Assembly (NCBI GenBank): GCA_004352715.1
Contig: SCFE01000039.1
Coordinates: 1,380,766 to 1,444,765 of the forward strand
Direction of reading: 5' to 3'
DNA length: 64,000 nt
Source: Hofstenia miamia
Taxonomy: Eukaryota > Xenacoelomorpha > Acoela
The notes below the pieces were generated by a model. The model made no database searches. It saw only the letters and a list, made by a program, of their open reading frames with translations, and was not told the DNA's origin. Each line of letters starts with the position of its first letter. Positions within the stretch are counted from its first letter, which is position 1. The position numbers and the translations under genes are program-made. Positions 10,936 to 23,000 of this stretch are shown here, in pieces.

Positions 10936-11593
10936 TGAAATGATAAGATAAGATAAGATATTCTTTATTCCGAAAAATTTTAGCAATTAAATTACTGATA
11001 ATTTATCTGAATAGCGTCATTAAATTCACAAAATACATATATACAATTCACACAAATTAAAAAAAGAAGTCTATGGATACATTACTATAGTTATATTTTA
11101 ATAATGAGTTATAGTAATGATCAAGCAATAATAGAATTAAATGAGAGAAAATCTAGTTTGTATGTAATCCACAACAATATTTAGTGTTTGACGTATTTCC
11201 CGTTTAAATGCAATAGCAGGCAGCTCATGAATATATCCTATTGTTCAAAAGAAGAAGAAGAAGAAAAATCTATATTCAGAAATTGTTTTAACAATAAATA
11301 GAAATACTGATAACAAATTCTGAAAGCGTCAAGAAAGTAATACAAAACTAAACAAAAAAAGAAAACAACGAATATTTACAAATAAAAAGTGGTTAACTTG
11401 GGCTATGGCGATTGCTAGTTTCTATTAATAGAGTAATCAGGATTAGAAAATTTATAACCTCGCCATTTCAGTTTTTTTATATTATAAGTGCAAAAATATT
11501 TTTTAATATTCATTTTAAAGTTTTTTAATTTACTTATTTGTTTAATGTAATTTGGTAATTCATTCCACATATTTATAGCTGTGTTTAGAAATG
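10936..11593 (-). mobile_element. LINE 3' end with (TTATC)n tail, running into a gap
   Basis: On the minus strand the sequence leaving the gap reads NTAINMWNELPNYIKQ followed by KNFKMNIKKYF, the standard C-terminal region of LINE ORF2 proteins. A long non-coding 3'UTR follows and ends GGAATAAAGAATATC then repeats of TTATC at 10960-10936. Such short tandem tails are the usual 3' end of CR1/Jockey-group LINEs. The rest of the element would lie in the 1000-N gap. Confidence 0.75.
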
Positions 11594-12593
11594 NNNNNNN
11601 NNNNNNNNNNNNNNNNNNNNNNNNNNNNNNNNNNNNNNNNNNNNNNNNNNNNNNNNNNNNNNNNNNNNNNNNNNNNNNNNNNNNNNNNNNNNNNNNNNNN
11701 NNNNNNNNNNNNNNNNNNNNNNNNNNNNNNNNNNNNNNNNNNNNNNNNNNNNNNNNNNNNNNNNNNNNNNNNNNNNNNNNNNNNNNNNNNNNNNNNNNNN
11801 NNNNNNNNNNNNNNNNNNNNNNNNNNNNNNNNNNNNNNNNNNNNNNNNNNNNNNNNNNNNNNNNNNNNNNNNNNNNNNNNNNNNNNNNNNNNNNNNNNNN
11901 NNNNNNNNNNNNNNNNNNNNNNNNNNNNNNNNNNNNNNNNNNNNNNNNNNNNNNNNNNNNNNNNNNNNNNNNNNNNNNNNNNNNNNNNNNNNNNNNNNNN
12001 NNNNNNNNNNNNNNNNNNNNNNNNNNNNNNNNNNNNNNNNNNNNNNNNNNNNNNNNNNNNNNNNNNNNNNNNNNNNNNNNNNNNNNNNNNNNNNNNNNNN
12101 NNNNNNNNNNNNNNNNNNNNNNNNNNNNNNNNNNNNNNNNNNNNNNNNNNNNNNNNNNNNNNNNNNNNNNNNNNNNNNNNNNNNNNNNNNNNNNNNNNNN
12201 NNNNNNNNNNNNNNNNNNNNNNNNNNNNNNNNNNNNNNNNNNNNNNNNNNNNNNNNNNNNNNNNNNNNNNNNNNNNNNNNNNNNNNNNNNNNNNNNNNNN
12301 NNNNNNNNNNNNNNNNNNNNNNNNNNNNNNNNNNNNNNNNNNNNNNNNNNNNNNNNNNNNNNNNNNNNNNNNNNNNNNNNNNNNNNNNNNNNNNNNNNNN
12401 NNNNNNNNNNNNNNNNNNNNNNNNNNNNNNNNNNNNNNNNNNNNNNNNNNNNNNNNNNNNNNNNNNNNNNNNNNNNNNNNNNNNNNNNNNNNNNNNNNNN
12501 NNNNNNNNNNNNNNNNNNNNNNNNNNNNNNNNNNNNNNNNNNNNNNNNNNNNNNNNNNNNNNNNNNNNNNNNNNNNNNNNNNNNNNNNNNNNN
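11594..12593. other. Assembly gap (1000 N)
   Basis: An exact run of 1000 N, probably a fixed-size scaffold gap. The left flank is inside a LINE coding region, so the gap probably holds repeat sequence. Confidence 0.98.
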
Positions 12594-13140
12594 ATACCAA
12601 ACAAATATACTACAAACTTAGTAGGCTAAGAATTTAGAAATTAGGAACTAACTGACTTAGCAATCTGACAGCAAAACTTTATAGACCAACTTGACAACAA
12701 CATTGACTACCAACTTGACGAGTTTAAAGCCACCAATTCAACAGCAAAACTGACAGCATCTCGTGATCATTTTTGGACTTACTTTAATCTAACCAACTGA
12801 TGGACAGCACCACTGACCAAATTCTCAGCAACTTGGAATAATACTTTGGTCACAAAACTGGCAGCGTATCATGCTGACCTCCTCTCTTCTCTTCTCTGAT
12901 GACTCGTGTTTTTGTGTCCCTATTTATGCTTTACGTCTAGCTTCCTCTTGGCGATTGGATGTGGTTCCATTGACGTCATCATCTTCCCAGTGGGCTTTGC
13001 AATCTTACTTCGCATCAACTTCTCAGACCTGCTGACTGCCTTCTAAAATGAAAATTTCCTTTGAGCGCTTTCCATCGCCAAATTTGCATCCTAATAAGGA
13101 AACAGGGGCGGTGTTTCAATTTGAACTGGTTTGACCAGCG
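12594..13140. other. GC-richer stretch, possibly an LTR or other repeat
   Basis: Base composition is clearly less AT-rich than the neighbourhood. It has repeated words (CAACTTGAC, CTGACAGCA), a pyrimidine tract (CCTCCTCTCTTCTC near 12880), a TATTTATGC word and a reverse CCAAT box (ATTGG) nearby. This could be a solo LTR, but I see no TG..CA ends, second copy or target duplication. It directly abuts the gap. Confidence 0.3.
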
Positions 13141-13440
13141 GTGAACTACAACTGATTAATCGTTCCGAATTTAATTGAGTTTCTAAACTTAAAAAGGAAA
13201 AATGCTCGATAGCCTACTAAGATAAATCGATTTCCGAAGCCTAAATAAACGCTCTAAAGCACCAAAATGAGTTTACAATTTCGGTAAAAAAATAAAATAA
13301 TTTACATTTTCAATAATAAAAATTTATAAGCACGCACATACATTTAAAATGCCATCAAATTTTCTGACAGTTAACAAATCTATTTATATATTTGTAATCA
13401 TGTTTGATCAATTAAATATACTTGGAAATTTCCCAAAATT

Positions 13441-13718
13441 AGGCTAAAAAATTTGAATTTCATTATGAAAATGTTTAAAATTTAATAGTAACATTGCATT
13501 TAATTAATAGAACAATAAATTTTTTACAATAATATCATGTTATCCTATAAGTTACTCATTAGAAAATCGAAATTTCATGTTTTAAAAACTTGCGTTATTA
13601 TCTTAGAACTCACGTCTGTAAAGCACCTTTAAAGAAACTTAAAGAAATTGCAACACTTTAAAGATGTGTTTAATGCGTAATGTACTTTTAAAGTAACTAA
13701 CGCACTCGTTTACATGGG
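13441..13718 (+). repeat. Dispersed repeat, copy 1 (partner at 37673-38068, opposite strand)
   Basis: About 280 bp match the reverse complement of the copy in myosin intron 1. Shared words include GTTTAAAATTTAATAGT, TTACTCATTAGAAAATCG, TTGCGTTATTATCTTA, CTTTAAAGATGTGTTT and the terminal ACGCACTCGTTTACATGG. Copy 1 has only the right-hand terminal repeat; its left part does not match. Confidence 0.75.
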
Positions 13719-15862
13719 TTGCTATAATTACAATACAAATTCAAATTTGTTACTCTTATGACAAAATCCTTTCTAAAAACAAGAGAATTATTTATATTTT
13801 TAAATTTGATTGTATAATTTTGTATCTAAATTCCAAAATCGAATTCGCGTTGCATTCAAACATCTCAACTATTGCAGATATCAAGGCCCATGCCAACGAA
13901 AGGAAATTTTCAGGCATTGTGATGACAAATACTTCCACCATATAATTCAGTAGCTTTGAGTTCTTTTGAGGATTTTCTGACTGCTTGACCTACATTTCAG
14001 TAGTGATGAAGTAAGTAACCAATGCGAGTTTAAGCCATGCAAAATCTTTGAAGATAATTAAAAAATAGTCTCTAAAAAATTCATTTTACTATCGCATTTT
14101 TTAAGCTTTTTAAATTTTGCTGAAAATTTTTTGATTTAGCAAACAGACCATATGTAATGTAATACAATATACTGATTACATTATGTTATTTAGTTCACAT
14201 ATGAAGTACTCCATATCCATAGCGAAGTTGTTCCACATGGTAACTTAACTCTTTGTTCAGGAATTCATTAAAAACAAAATCATCCAATTTACTGCATAGT
14301 TATTCACTCCTATATTAGAAAGTTCTTTTATAAGAATGGGATGGCTAATAAAATCAAAATCCTTTTTAAAATCAGATAGAAAAAATTCGAATAAAAGTAC
14401 CTTTTGTTTTAAATTTCATTTATCCACCGTTGCCATAATAGCTGATCTCTTTGAGATTACCCCCAAATTGCTTATGATCAATTTTTTCTTGGATTCATTT
14501 TAGTCAGCAATTCTTCTTTTAGAATATACTTTTCTGCAACTTTGGATATTGAGTGAGTTAATGAAATAGATCTCAAGTTGGTAGTCACTGATATTACCGG
14601 CAATTTCATTCAAGGCAGCAAAGATCTGCAAAAACAAAACCATCTGCACAACAAGACCTGAATGAAGAATTTAGCAGAATTGAAATTGGTAACGCAAATT
14701 CATTACCTGAAGTCATGCAGTATCCAACTAGGTATATAATTTCTCAAACAATCTGAACCTGGTGATTTTCAGAAATTTAGTGAGTTAATAACTAAAAAAG
14801 TTACACTTTCATTTACATTTATATGCTTACAATCTGTCTTTCCATTTAGAATCTTTGATATTAAATGAGCGGCATGAATCTGAATGCTACGAAAAGAACT
14901 TAAATAGATTATAGTGAGTATCAAGTAATGAGATGATAGTTTAAAGCAGGGTCCGAGTCTTCATGCGTAGAAAATCGTAAAAGTATGCGCTAAAATATGC
15001 ATAAAGCGTTTTATTCTGACATAGTAAATGTAATTATATTGGAGTCTCCTTATGAATAGTGGAAAACCAATATACACGCAAATCGTGTTTAAGTTGTCAA
15101 TGACATCAATTGTGAGGTTTGTATTTGTCCGAACTTTGGGAACATCTTCTATATCTGTGAACACAATGGTCGTGTTGTGGTATTTCGGAATTTTCAATTG
15201 ATATGCCCAGAATCACCTCTTGGAGAATAGTTACAAAGCTCTTTTAGGATCTTGAGGGCAAGTTTGCATATAATTTCCCGTTATCTTTCCCGACAATTAC
15301 AGCTTTGGGATTTGCCGGTTCACAAATGTTTTAATATAATGAGAACTGTGTAATTTGTGGTTTGCCATCTTAAAATAAGAAATGTATCATTAGGCCCACA
15401 TCAATACAGCAATGCAAAAACAAAACAAGAACATCAAAAAACAACAGTTTAAATGCATCACTGCATAGCATCTAATCCTCATATTTCACTGAAATATTGC
15501 AACCTATTGAAGTTCAAGTCAAATATTTGCAAAGACATTCGTTATGCACTTTCTGTATTAATCCAAGCCTTGAACTTGAAAATAGAGTAAGCTAAAATAT
15601 ATGAATAAAATGTACATGTACATTTCAAATGGATTCTTACGTTCTATTTTCATAAAATGGCATGTTTTTTAAAATTTCGAATTATAAAATTTCATTTTCA
15701 TAAATAGTTTTTGTTAAATCATTTGATGTTGCAACTGAAGCTTCACTTTTATTTAATGAATGAAGGATCCTAAAGATAAATCTTGATAATACTTAAATGG
15801 ATACATATATATGTATCTTACCAAATGTATTTATTGCAATAATAGTCTATTTTAAAAATTGT
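13719..15862. other. Intergenic, no recognised gene
   Basis: AT-rich sequence without convincing open frames. A 78-codon minus frame at 14961-15197 has no recognised motif. This is the region downstream of the ankyrin gene. Confidence 0.5.
15830..15835 (-). terminator. Poly(A) signal AATAAA for the ankyrin-repeat gene
   Basis: TTTATT on the plus strand is AATAAA on the minus strand, 27 bases past the TAA stop. A second AATAAA lies near 15750, so the true cleavage site is not settled. Confidence 0.5.
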
Positions 15863-17356
15863 TTATATCACCTTCTGGGACTCCAATGTCTTCAATCGAT
15901 TTACCAATTCCTTATCAGCCTTATTCCTTCTTGCGATTCTTGATAACACAATTTTGTTATTTCGATGTCCAAGTACATTTGCATCATTATCCAATAACAA
16001 TGATATGATTTTTTCAAAATTCTTTTGAACTGCAATTGATAAAGGTGTATCTCCTGCTTCACTAAGTTCATTGATGTTTGCTTTTCTGTTTAAAAGGCAA
16101 GTCGTTGCTTGAATATTATTGACCGCTACAGCATCATGAAGAAGTGCAAAACCTTTATCGGATTTTGAGTTAATGCTCAAACTTTGGTTGAATATCAAGT
16201 AATCCAAAATGGTTGAGTCAAATTTAGGAGAACGTAGTGTCATTTCCATTATAGTTATCCCTTTGTTTGTCGTAGTATTGCTATAAGCACCTTCACTTAG
16301 TAAATATTTGAAAATCTCATAGTTATTATAATACACAGCTGACATTAAGGGAGTCCATTCATTGGAACTCTTTATGTTTAAAACACTATCACCTATTTCT
16401 TTTCTTGCATACTCAAGAATAAGCTTTATAGTGCTTACACTTCCGTCTTCACAACATAAATGTATTGGTGTCAACCCTATACTATTCCAAGTCAATAGTT
16501 CTGATATTGATTCATTTTTCATAAGGACATCGCTTACAATGATTCCAACCATTTGATGACTATTTTCACAAAAAGCAGCGCAATGAAGGGAATTCCATCC
16601 GTTAGCATCCGCACTCTTAATTGATGCATTGGCTTTAATTAAGGTCTTTACTGCATCCAATTTATTACCTAAGATGGCAATTTGTAAAGGAGTTTTTCCG
16701 TCATTTTTTGTTCGTATGTTAATATCTGCTTTGTATTGCAATAGAATGTTAATTAAAGCACTTTGGTTGTAGAACGCAGCCATATGTAGCCAGGAATGAT
16801 CTTCATCTTCAGCGAAAACATTGACATCATTTGCGTCATTTGCCAACCAGTTTTCCAATATTGCTGTATTGCCTTCTTTAATCTCTTTAGATAGGTTGAA
16901 TGTATTCTGCAATGAAACCTTTTCAACCAGAGGTTGAAGAGTGTCTTCAGCATTGAGGTTGGCAAATACTTGATCACTAGATTGTATTTCTGTTGATTTT
17001 TGCAATTTTTCATTAACATTTAACAGAGTAGAATTATTTTTACTCATTAACCATTTTTCACTAATGAGATTTTTACTATAAGCAGCGCGGTAATAACTAC
17101 TAGGCAAAAATTCATAGAGATTTAATTCTTTCAGAATAGCTGCTTGAAGCTTACGTCTACAGCAAGATGTGAGATTTGTAAACTCCGATTCGATGACGTT
17201 CTCATCCATGCACTCTATTAATGATCTAATGCTATCATAGCCAGCAGTTACAAGGGCGAAGAAAACGTCTTCTTCATAAATCTCATTTTTAATCAAAAAC
17301 TCCTCGAGTGCACTTCTACTATTTCCTATTTCATCGCTATGCTTGCGGCCGTACAT
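15863..17356 (-). CDS. Ankyrin-repeat protein with N-terminal SAM-like domain, one exon
   Basis: An intact 497-residue frame. Residues about 15-78 form a helical region (ALEEFL, GYDSIRSLIEC, KLQAAILKEL) resembling a SAM-type domain. Residues about 186-463 hold eight ankyrin repeats, recognisable by words such as HSWLHMAAFYNQ, GKTPLQIAILGN, GWNSLHCAAFC, GLTPIHLCCEDG, WTPLMSAVYYN, GFALLHDAVAVNN and GDTPLSIAVQKN; the sixth is poorly conserved. Residues 80-185 are polar linker. There is no signal peptide or membrane segment, so it is probably an intracellular scaffold. It lies downstream of the myosin VIIa gene on the same strand. The first ATG has A at -3 and no upstream in-frame extension. The orthologue and partner are not recognisable; an ANK/SAM adaptor role is inference. 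Confidence 0.82.
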   Translation of the reverse strand: MYGRKHSDEIGNSRSALEEFLIKNEIYEEDVFFALVTAGYDSIRSLIECMDENVIESEFTNLTSCCRRKLQAAILKELNLYEFLPSSYYRAAYSKNLISEKWLMSKNNSTLLNVNEKLQKSTEIQSSDQVFANLNAEDTLQPLVEKVSLQNTFNLSKEIKEGNTAILENWLANDANDVNVFAEDEDHSWLHMAAFYNQSALINILLQYKADINIRTKNDGKTPLQIAILGNKLDAVKTLIKANASIKSADANGWNSLHCAAFCENSHQMVGIIVSDVLMKNESISELLTWNSIGLTPIHLCCEDGSVSTIKLILEYARKEIGDSVLNIKSSNEWTPLMSAVYYNNYEIFKYLLSEGAYSNTTTNKGITIMEMTLRSPKFDSTILDYLIFNQSLSINSKSDKGFALLHDAVAVNNIQATTCLLNRKANINELSEAGDTPLSIAVQKNFEKIISLLLDNDANVLGHRNNKIVLSRIARRNKADKELVNRLKTLESQKVI

Positions 17357-19150
17357 TTCTACATTAATTAATAAACAAGAATGTTTACTTTAATAATTGA
17401 TAGTCATTTATAAATCAACACGGTTCTGATCAAAATATTAACACGCATATTTAGAATATGTAAACAATCACGTTTTAAGCCATAATTAATTTTTTGCGAA
17501 TTGGATTTGAATTCTTTATCAAAACAAAATTCGATTTAAATATAAAATATTACACTGTATGGCATAAAATTTAGTTGACTGATTTTTTCACTGATTTGTC
17601 AATTTTGGTACGAGAATTATGAATTTTAATGCCATTTTACACATGAAACTATACTTTTTGAGGAATTTGTATTCTAAATTTTAGAAAGCCTGCATATGAT
17701 TGCTTTGTTGAGTTAATGTTTATGACTATATACGGCATTGGGACATTGAAGTTCCACCTTCCGTACTACTCATTTCCAAAAATAATTATTAACATCAGTT
17801 TCTCTGTTGTGATGTGTCACATTGGTATCACAATAGGGAAAGCACCAGGCAATTTTGTATTAATTTATCAAATAAAATTTATATATGTTATTAATATTTA
17901 TTTTACAATTTTCAGATGATTCTCTGCTACAATTAATTCCAATTCGAATTAGATTAATAGTAGGCTATAGATAAACTAATGAGAAATGGGATTCAATGTC
18001 ATCCCCAATAGAAGATAAAAAAGAAGGAATTATGCTTTACTTGAGCTTTAAACTGTGTTAATTCATTTAGGTGATTTTATGAGCTTATTTCTGGAAGAAA
18101 CTATATGTAAATTTTTGAATCATTATTCAAAAAAAGTAGAAATTAGAAATTTGATAGATTTTCAATGAAGTTTAAGCAAACAATTTCCTTCAGCTTTGAT
18201 ATGTTTCCTATAACAATATTCATACACTGAAATTAATATTGGCATGTATGTGTAAGATAAATATACCACAAAAGCCACTGGAATAAAGAAAATTCCTTTC
18301 CATTTTTAGAGATGGGTAGAATTTAGATTCCTGTTCCAAAAGAATATAAAAGAGACTGAAACTTACAATTCTATTGCTTTTGAAAACACAATTTGCAATC
18401 AAATGACGTGTCATAGCAGACATGTACGATAACTACAGGAGAGAAAAATGACATATAGAGCATTTTGATGGAATGAGATTTGACACAAAAGAGAAAAATC
18501 TGATTCTAATGGAAATCTTTTAAAAACAGTTGTTTTATCATTTGGCATTGGCTTACAACACTAATTTGGATTTTAATAGAATTCTTGGTTGTGCCAAAAA
18601 CTATTTGTAGAACCATATTCAACAGGAATTCAAACTAATGCAATACCGAAACTAACAAATTATTCTTATGTTATGAACAAAAGTGTTGAGGAATCTATGA
18701 TAGCATTTAGTCCAAAAATTAAATTTGAATGTCTAATTTACAGAAATAATTATATGAATATAAACTCCCCAATTTTGGGGTTTTTAAAGAATGCAAATAC
18801 AACGAATACAAACCGTGTATATTGTATTTTTCAATAGATCAACACGTAGCATTTAAATTGAAATGTAGTACATCTGTAAGCTGGTAAAGGGAATTCTACG
18901 TACTGTGAACATTGACCATTTTTTCCCATATTTTTAATACATGTGTATACTCAACTGGTTAAAACTATAATTATAATCACATTTCTCAATGTTGCACATG
19001 TAGATAACCACACTAGTTTAAAAATGTTGAACTTATTGAGGAATGAGTGTCCAAATTTAAATTTAATTTAACATCAAATAGGATTTACAAAATCATCATT
19101 TACAAAATTCAAAAAGCAATGAAATGAATGACTACTGCAAAATTTCATGT
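17357..19150. other. Intergenic between ankyrin and myosin genes, no recognised gene
   Basis: Contains the promoter side of the ankyrin gene and the 3' flank of the myosin gene. Short open frames at 17716-17919, 18220-18423 and 18589-18837 show no motif. No clear poly(A) signal for myosin was identified. Confidence 0.5.
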
Positions 19151-20035
19151 TCACCGAGAGTTTGTATCCATAATGTGGTTGATATAGGACGTTATTAAAT
19201 CGTCCATTTTGTATCCAAGACTAGTTTCACAAAGGAATCTGCTATTGTTTGAGTATAAATTACCGATGATCATGTTAAAGTGAGAACTTCCGCTTGTCCA
19301 ACTTGATATCTCATTGAATGCAAAGGTTGCGAGTATATCCCGAGAAACCGTATTTATCATATGAACACCCTGTTTGTTTATTGCAACGATTAACTTCTCT
19401 GGATACGCCGTGTTTGTCTTCTGTTTTATGTCGAAGAAAGCACTGCCAAATGTAGGCCAACTGTAGATGAGCGTAAGAAATTGAATCTTAGATTCAAGTT
19501 TTGAAAGTCCCGAGTAGGATCTATGCTGTTTCAGAATTTGACTTTTCCATTCGTCCTGCATTTGGCACTTTAATAGGTTTAAGGGAACAATTTCTTTTAA
19601 GCACTTCATCGTGTTGCTAATTAGAGCATCGGTGATTTCACCGTACTTAGCACGGAATATCAACGCTGCTAAATCGGTGGCATCCTCTAAGCTACATTTA
19701 TGGTACCCCGCCATATACTTTGGCAGTTCCTGTGGATAATAAAATTTCTCATCTGCTATTGGATCATTACCAGGAGTAACGTTTATCCACAATTTTTTCA
19801 TAAAAAATATTTGATAATCAAAACTAATATTTCCTGATACATTTTCTTTCGCCATTTTTAGTTTTTTCATGCATTCTGTAATGTGTTGTACAAAGTCAAA
19901 AAAGAATGCATTTTTATCTATTGTCATCACGCGATCAGATATTCGAATGACAAGACTAAAGCCATCACATGATTTAAGATGGTAATATTTACCAATTGCT
20001 GAACATAAATCTGAAGCCTTTGTTGAGGATTCTAC
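19151..20035 (-). CDS. MYO7A: Myosin VIIa coding exon 12 (FERM-2, C-terminus)
   Basis: 885 bases including the TAA/TGA-type stop at 19151-19153. Encodes the rest of the second FERM domain: [73 protein letters not shown] and the terminal [20 protein letters not shown]. Length and ending match the family. Confidence 0.94.
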   Translation of the reverse strand, partial: VESSTKASDLCSAIGKYYHLKSCDGFSLVIRISDRVMTIDKNAFFFDFVQHITECMKKLKMAKENVSGNISFDYQIFFMKKLWINVTPGNDPIADEKFYYPQELPKYMAGYHKCSLEDATDLAALIFRAKYGEITDALISNTMKCLKEIVPLNLLKCQMQDEWKSQILKQHRSYSGLSKLESKIQFLTLIYSWPTFGSAFFDIKQKTNTAYPEKLIVAINKQGVHMINTVSRDILATFAFNEISSWTSGSSHFNMIIGNLYSNNSRFLCETSLGYKMDDLITSYINHIMDTNSR

Positions 20036-23000
20036 CTAAATACACAATTAATCAATAATGTTAACATTATTTGTAAGACATTCAAATAGCAATGATTTAC
20101 CGAAAAGTTTTTGAAATAATAGCCAACACAATATATATATATATATATTGGCACTGTATGCTCTTGCGATTGTTCATGCAATACTTTATACTTTGGATTT
20201 TTGAAAAATGTAAAAACTTTAGATGTACATTGTAAGTGTTTAAATATGTATGCAAAAAAATTGTAAAAATTGAAGTTCAACTAAAGACTGCATATCTGGT
20301 TGGCGCTGCATACCATTGAACATCGAACACTGCCAGTATATATATATATATATATATATANNNNNTTTTTCATGCATTCTGTAATGTGTTGTACAAAGTC
20401 AAAAAAGAATGCATTTTTATCTATTGTCATCACGCGATCAGATATTCGAATGACAAGACTAAAGCCATCACATGATTTAAGATGGTAATATTTACCAATT
20501 GCTGAACATAAATCTGAAGCCTTTGTTGAGGATTCTACCTAAATACACAATTAATCAATAATGTTAACATTATTTGTAAGACATTCAAATAGCAATGATT
20601 TACCGAAAACTATTTGAAATAATAGCCAACGCAATGTATATATATATATATATATACTTTATAATTTGGATTTTTGAAAAATGTAAAACCTTCAGATGTA
20701 CATTGTAAGTGTTTAAATATGTATGAAAAAAATTGTAAAATGGTTTGAAAATGACTATGGTTTAAATGGGCCCAACCGGATTTCGGCTAAGCGTGGGCCT
20801 CAATTTTCGTCCAATGTCCATCTATGTTTAAAATAGATCGCTCCACTATAATTATGAGTGGAAATTGATAATTGCTCTGCGAAAACTCCAACAAATTCAT
20901 TTCATTTGCTTATTTGTAAGCTTTGTAGTAATCTAATTCCTACGATTGTCATCAACTATAATCATCATAAATTTATGGAGTAATTAGTTGAGTTTCTTAT
21001 GATGTTACCGCCCTATTAATGTTACTATGTCCAAATCCAAAAATCAATGCAATGTTGCTATGAATTGTTGAATTGAAGGTGTTTCAAACAACAAGATAAA
21101 ACTTACTTCAAAATTGCAGCTAAAGCGATGAAAACAAGAATAGCACAAACAATGAAAATTTAATGTACAAAACAAAAATAATTTATTTGCAAAACATTAA
21201 AAAAATGCTGTAGAGTGCATTAAAATCCATGATCGAAAAATTCATTTTTCAATTTAAATTTGAGATTTAAATATAAATTTTGAATTTTACTTTTTCATTG
21301 GAATTGGATACTAGTTTGGATTAAGTATTTTAAATTATATAAAAATAACAATAAATAATTAAATAACCCATCATCGCTATGTCGAAGGCATGGCTCTATA
21401 AAAATTTTTATATTAGTGATTAGAATGATCCTCCTGAAAACTAAGTTGATCTTGACATAGGAAGTTGCTTATAGTGTATCTTACATGATTATATTATATT
21501 ATATAAGTATAATTAAATTTTTGTTTGCAGCAACTAAGGTATTCCACTTGCTTCTCTGTGTTTCTTCTGCTTTTCCAGTTGCAAGTTTATACAAACGAAT
21601 GTTTTTGGTTGCGTGATAATTTTATCTTTATGTGATGGCTAACATGCAATTTCAGATTTGAAATATTCGTCACCCATTTTATAAGTTGTTGGAAAGAATA
21701 ACCCAATAAATGTTAGTAATGTATAAAATGTACAATATACACAATTTTTAAAAATTTTTGGATCCGAAACAGATCCGAAATTTTTTCAAAATGTGGATCC
21801 GATCCAATCTGATCCGAGATCCGATCCAATTCCATCTCTGAGCCATACAAGGTGTAATAAAATAAGATCATNNNNNNNNNNNATTAATATACATATAAAT
21901 ATACATATATATATATACTTTAGCTGCTACTACTACTAATATTACTATAATATCCAGTGCCCCTTACAAATCTAACACAGTATTATAAAATTTGTAAACA
22001 TTCTTACATTACTTATGACTAGTTTTAGAACTATTTTTGTGTATAAATTCGTGAAGTTTTTGCATAACTTTTCGTAAGAGCCAGCATGTGAATAAATGCT
22101 CGAAAGATTTGCTTCAGCTTTTTACTTTGCTATTTAACGTTATTTCCTCAGGACACGCGAAACCGGAGCTGAAATTGGAGCCAAAATTTTAGGCCCCCAT
22201 CCAATCTGGATACGAAGCTTCATGACCCAGTTTTGATCCGAATTTTTAATTTAATTTTTAGTTTGCGACCCAACACGAATCCGAATATAAATAAGAATTA
22301 AAACAGTAAATAAACATGGACTATAAATATATATATAACTAAATATAAATCCGAACAGAAATAGACAGTGCTTCAACTCAAAATGGGGATTAAAAAGGGG
22401 CCTACACGGTAGACCACCGCGGGGGTCGGGATCGGGCTTGGAAAAAGGTATTAGAAAATGGAACGACCTACGCAATAATGCATACAAATAATATTAATGA
22501 AGAGAATAAAGAAAAACTTAAAAAAAATATTTTTAAAATTAAAAATTTAATTTTGAAATATAACAATAGTATTAAATGCTCTTCTAGTACAACAATCAAA
22601 TACAGTCAATTTTGGTCAATAACCTTAAACTGCAAAAAAAATTGTTTAATTTAAAGTGGTTACTTATCCGATTTGATTCTCTTACTTAGCCAATAAATCC
22701 TTCAGCAAAATCAAAGAAAAAAATTTTCAAATTAATACATAACATTCCGTGAGTAGTAGATGACTTACTTCAAAAGTTTCTTCTGTTCCATCAGGAAAGA
22801 CCACTTTGTGAAAAATATGAGTGTTGTTACTCTGAATAGCTTGAACCTCAACTTTATGAGGTGGAAACGTCCTTGAAGAATGCTTGCGAGATTTTCCTAT
22901 TCTTTCATAGCAAACTTTAGAAAGAGGATGGATCTTGGATTTCAAGAACTGAATGAGTTCGTTTAGGACGTTCTAAACTGGAATTTTAGACTCTTATAAT

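Noticed and set aside
11560-12637. Long open frames across the N runs (also at 43882-45055 and 58165-59253)
   Set aside because: They consist of unknown residues from assembly gaps and are not coding evidence.
20366-20538. Second myosin exon 12 as an alternative exon
   Set aside because: Identical to the true exon start and truncated by a gap; more likely an uncollapsed allele.
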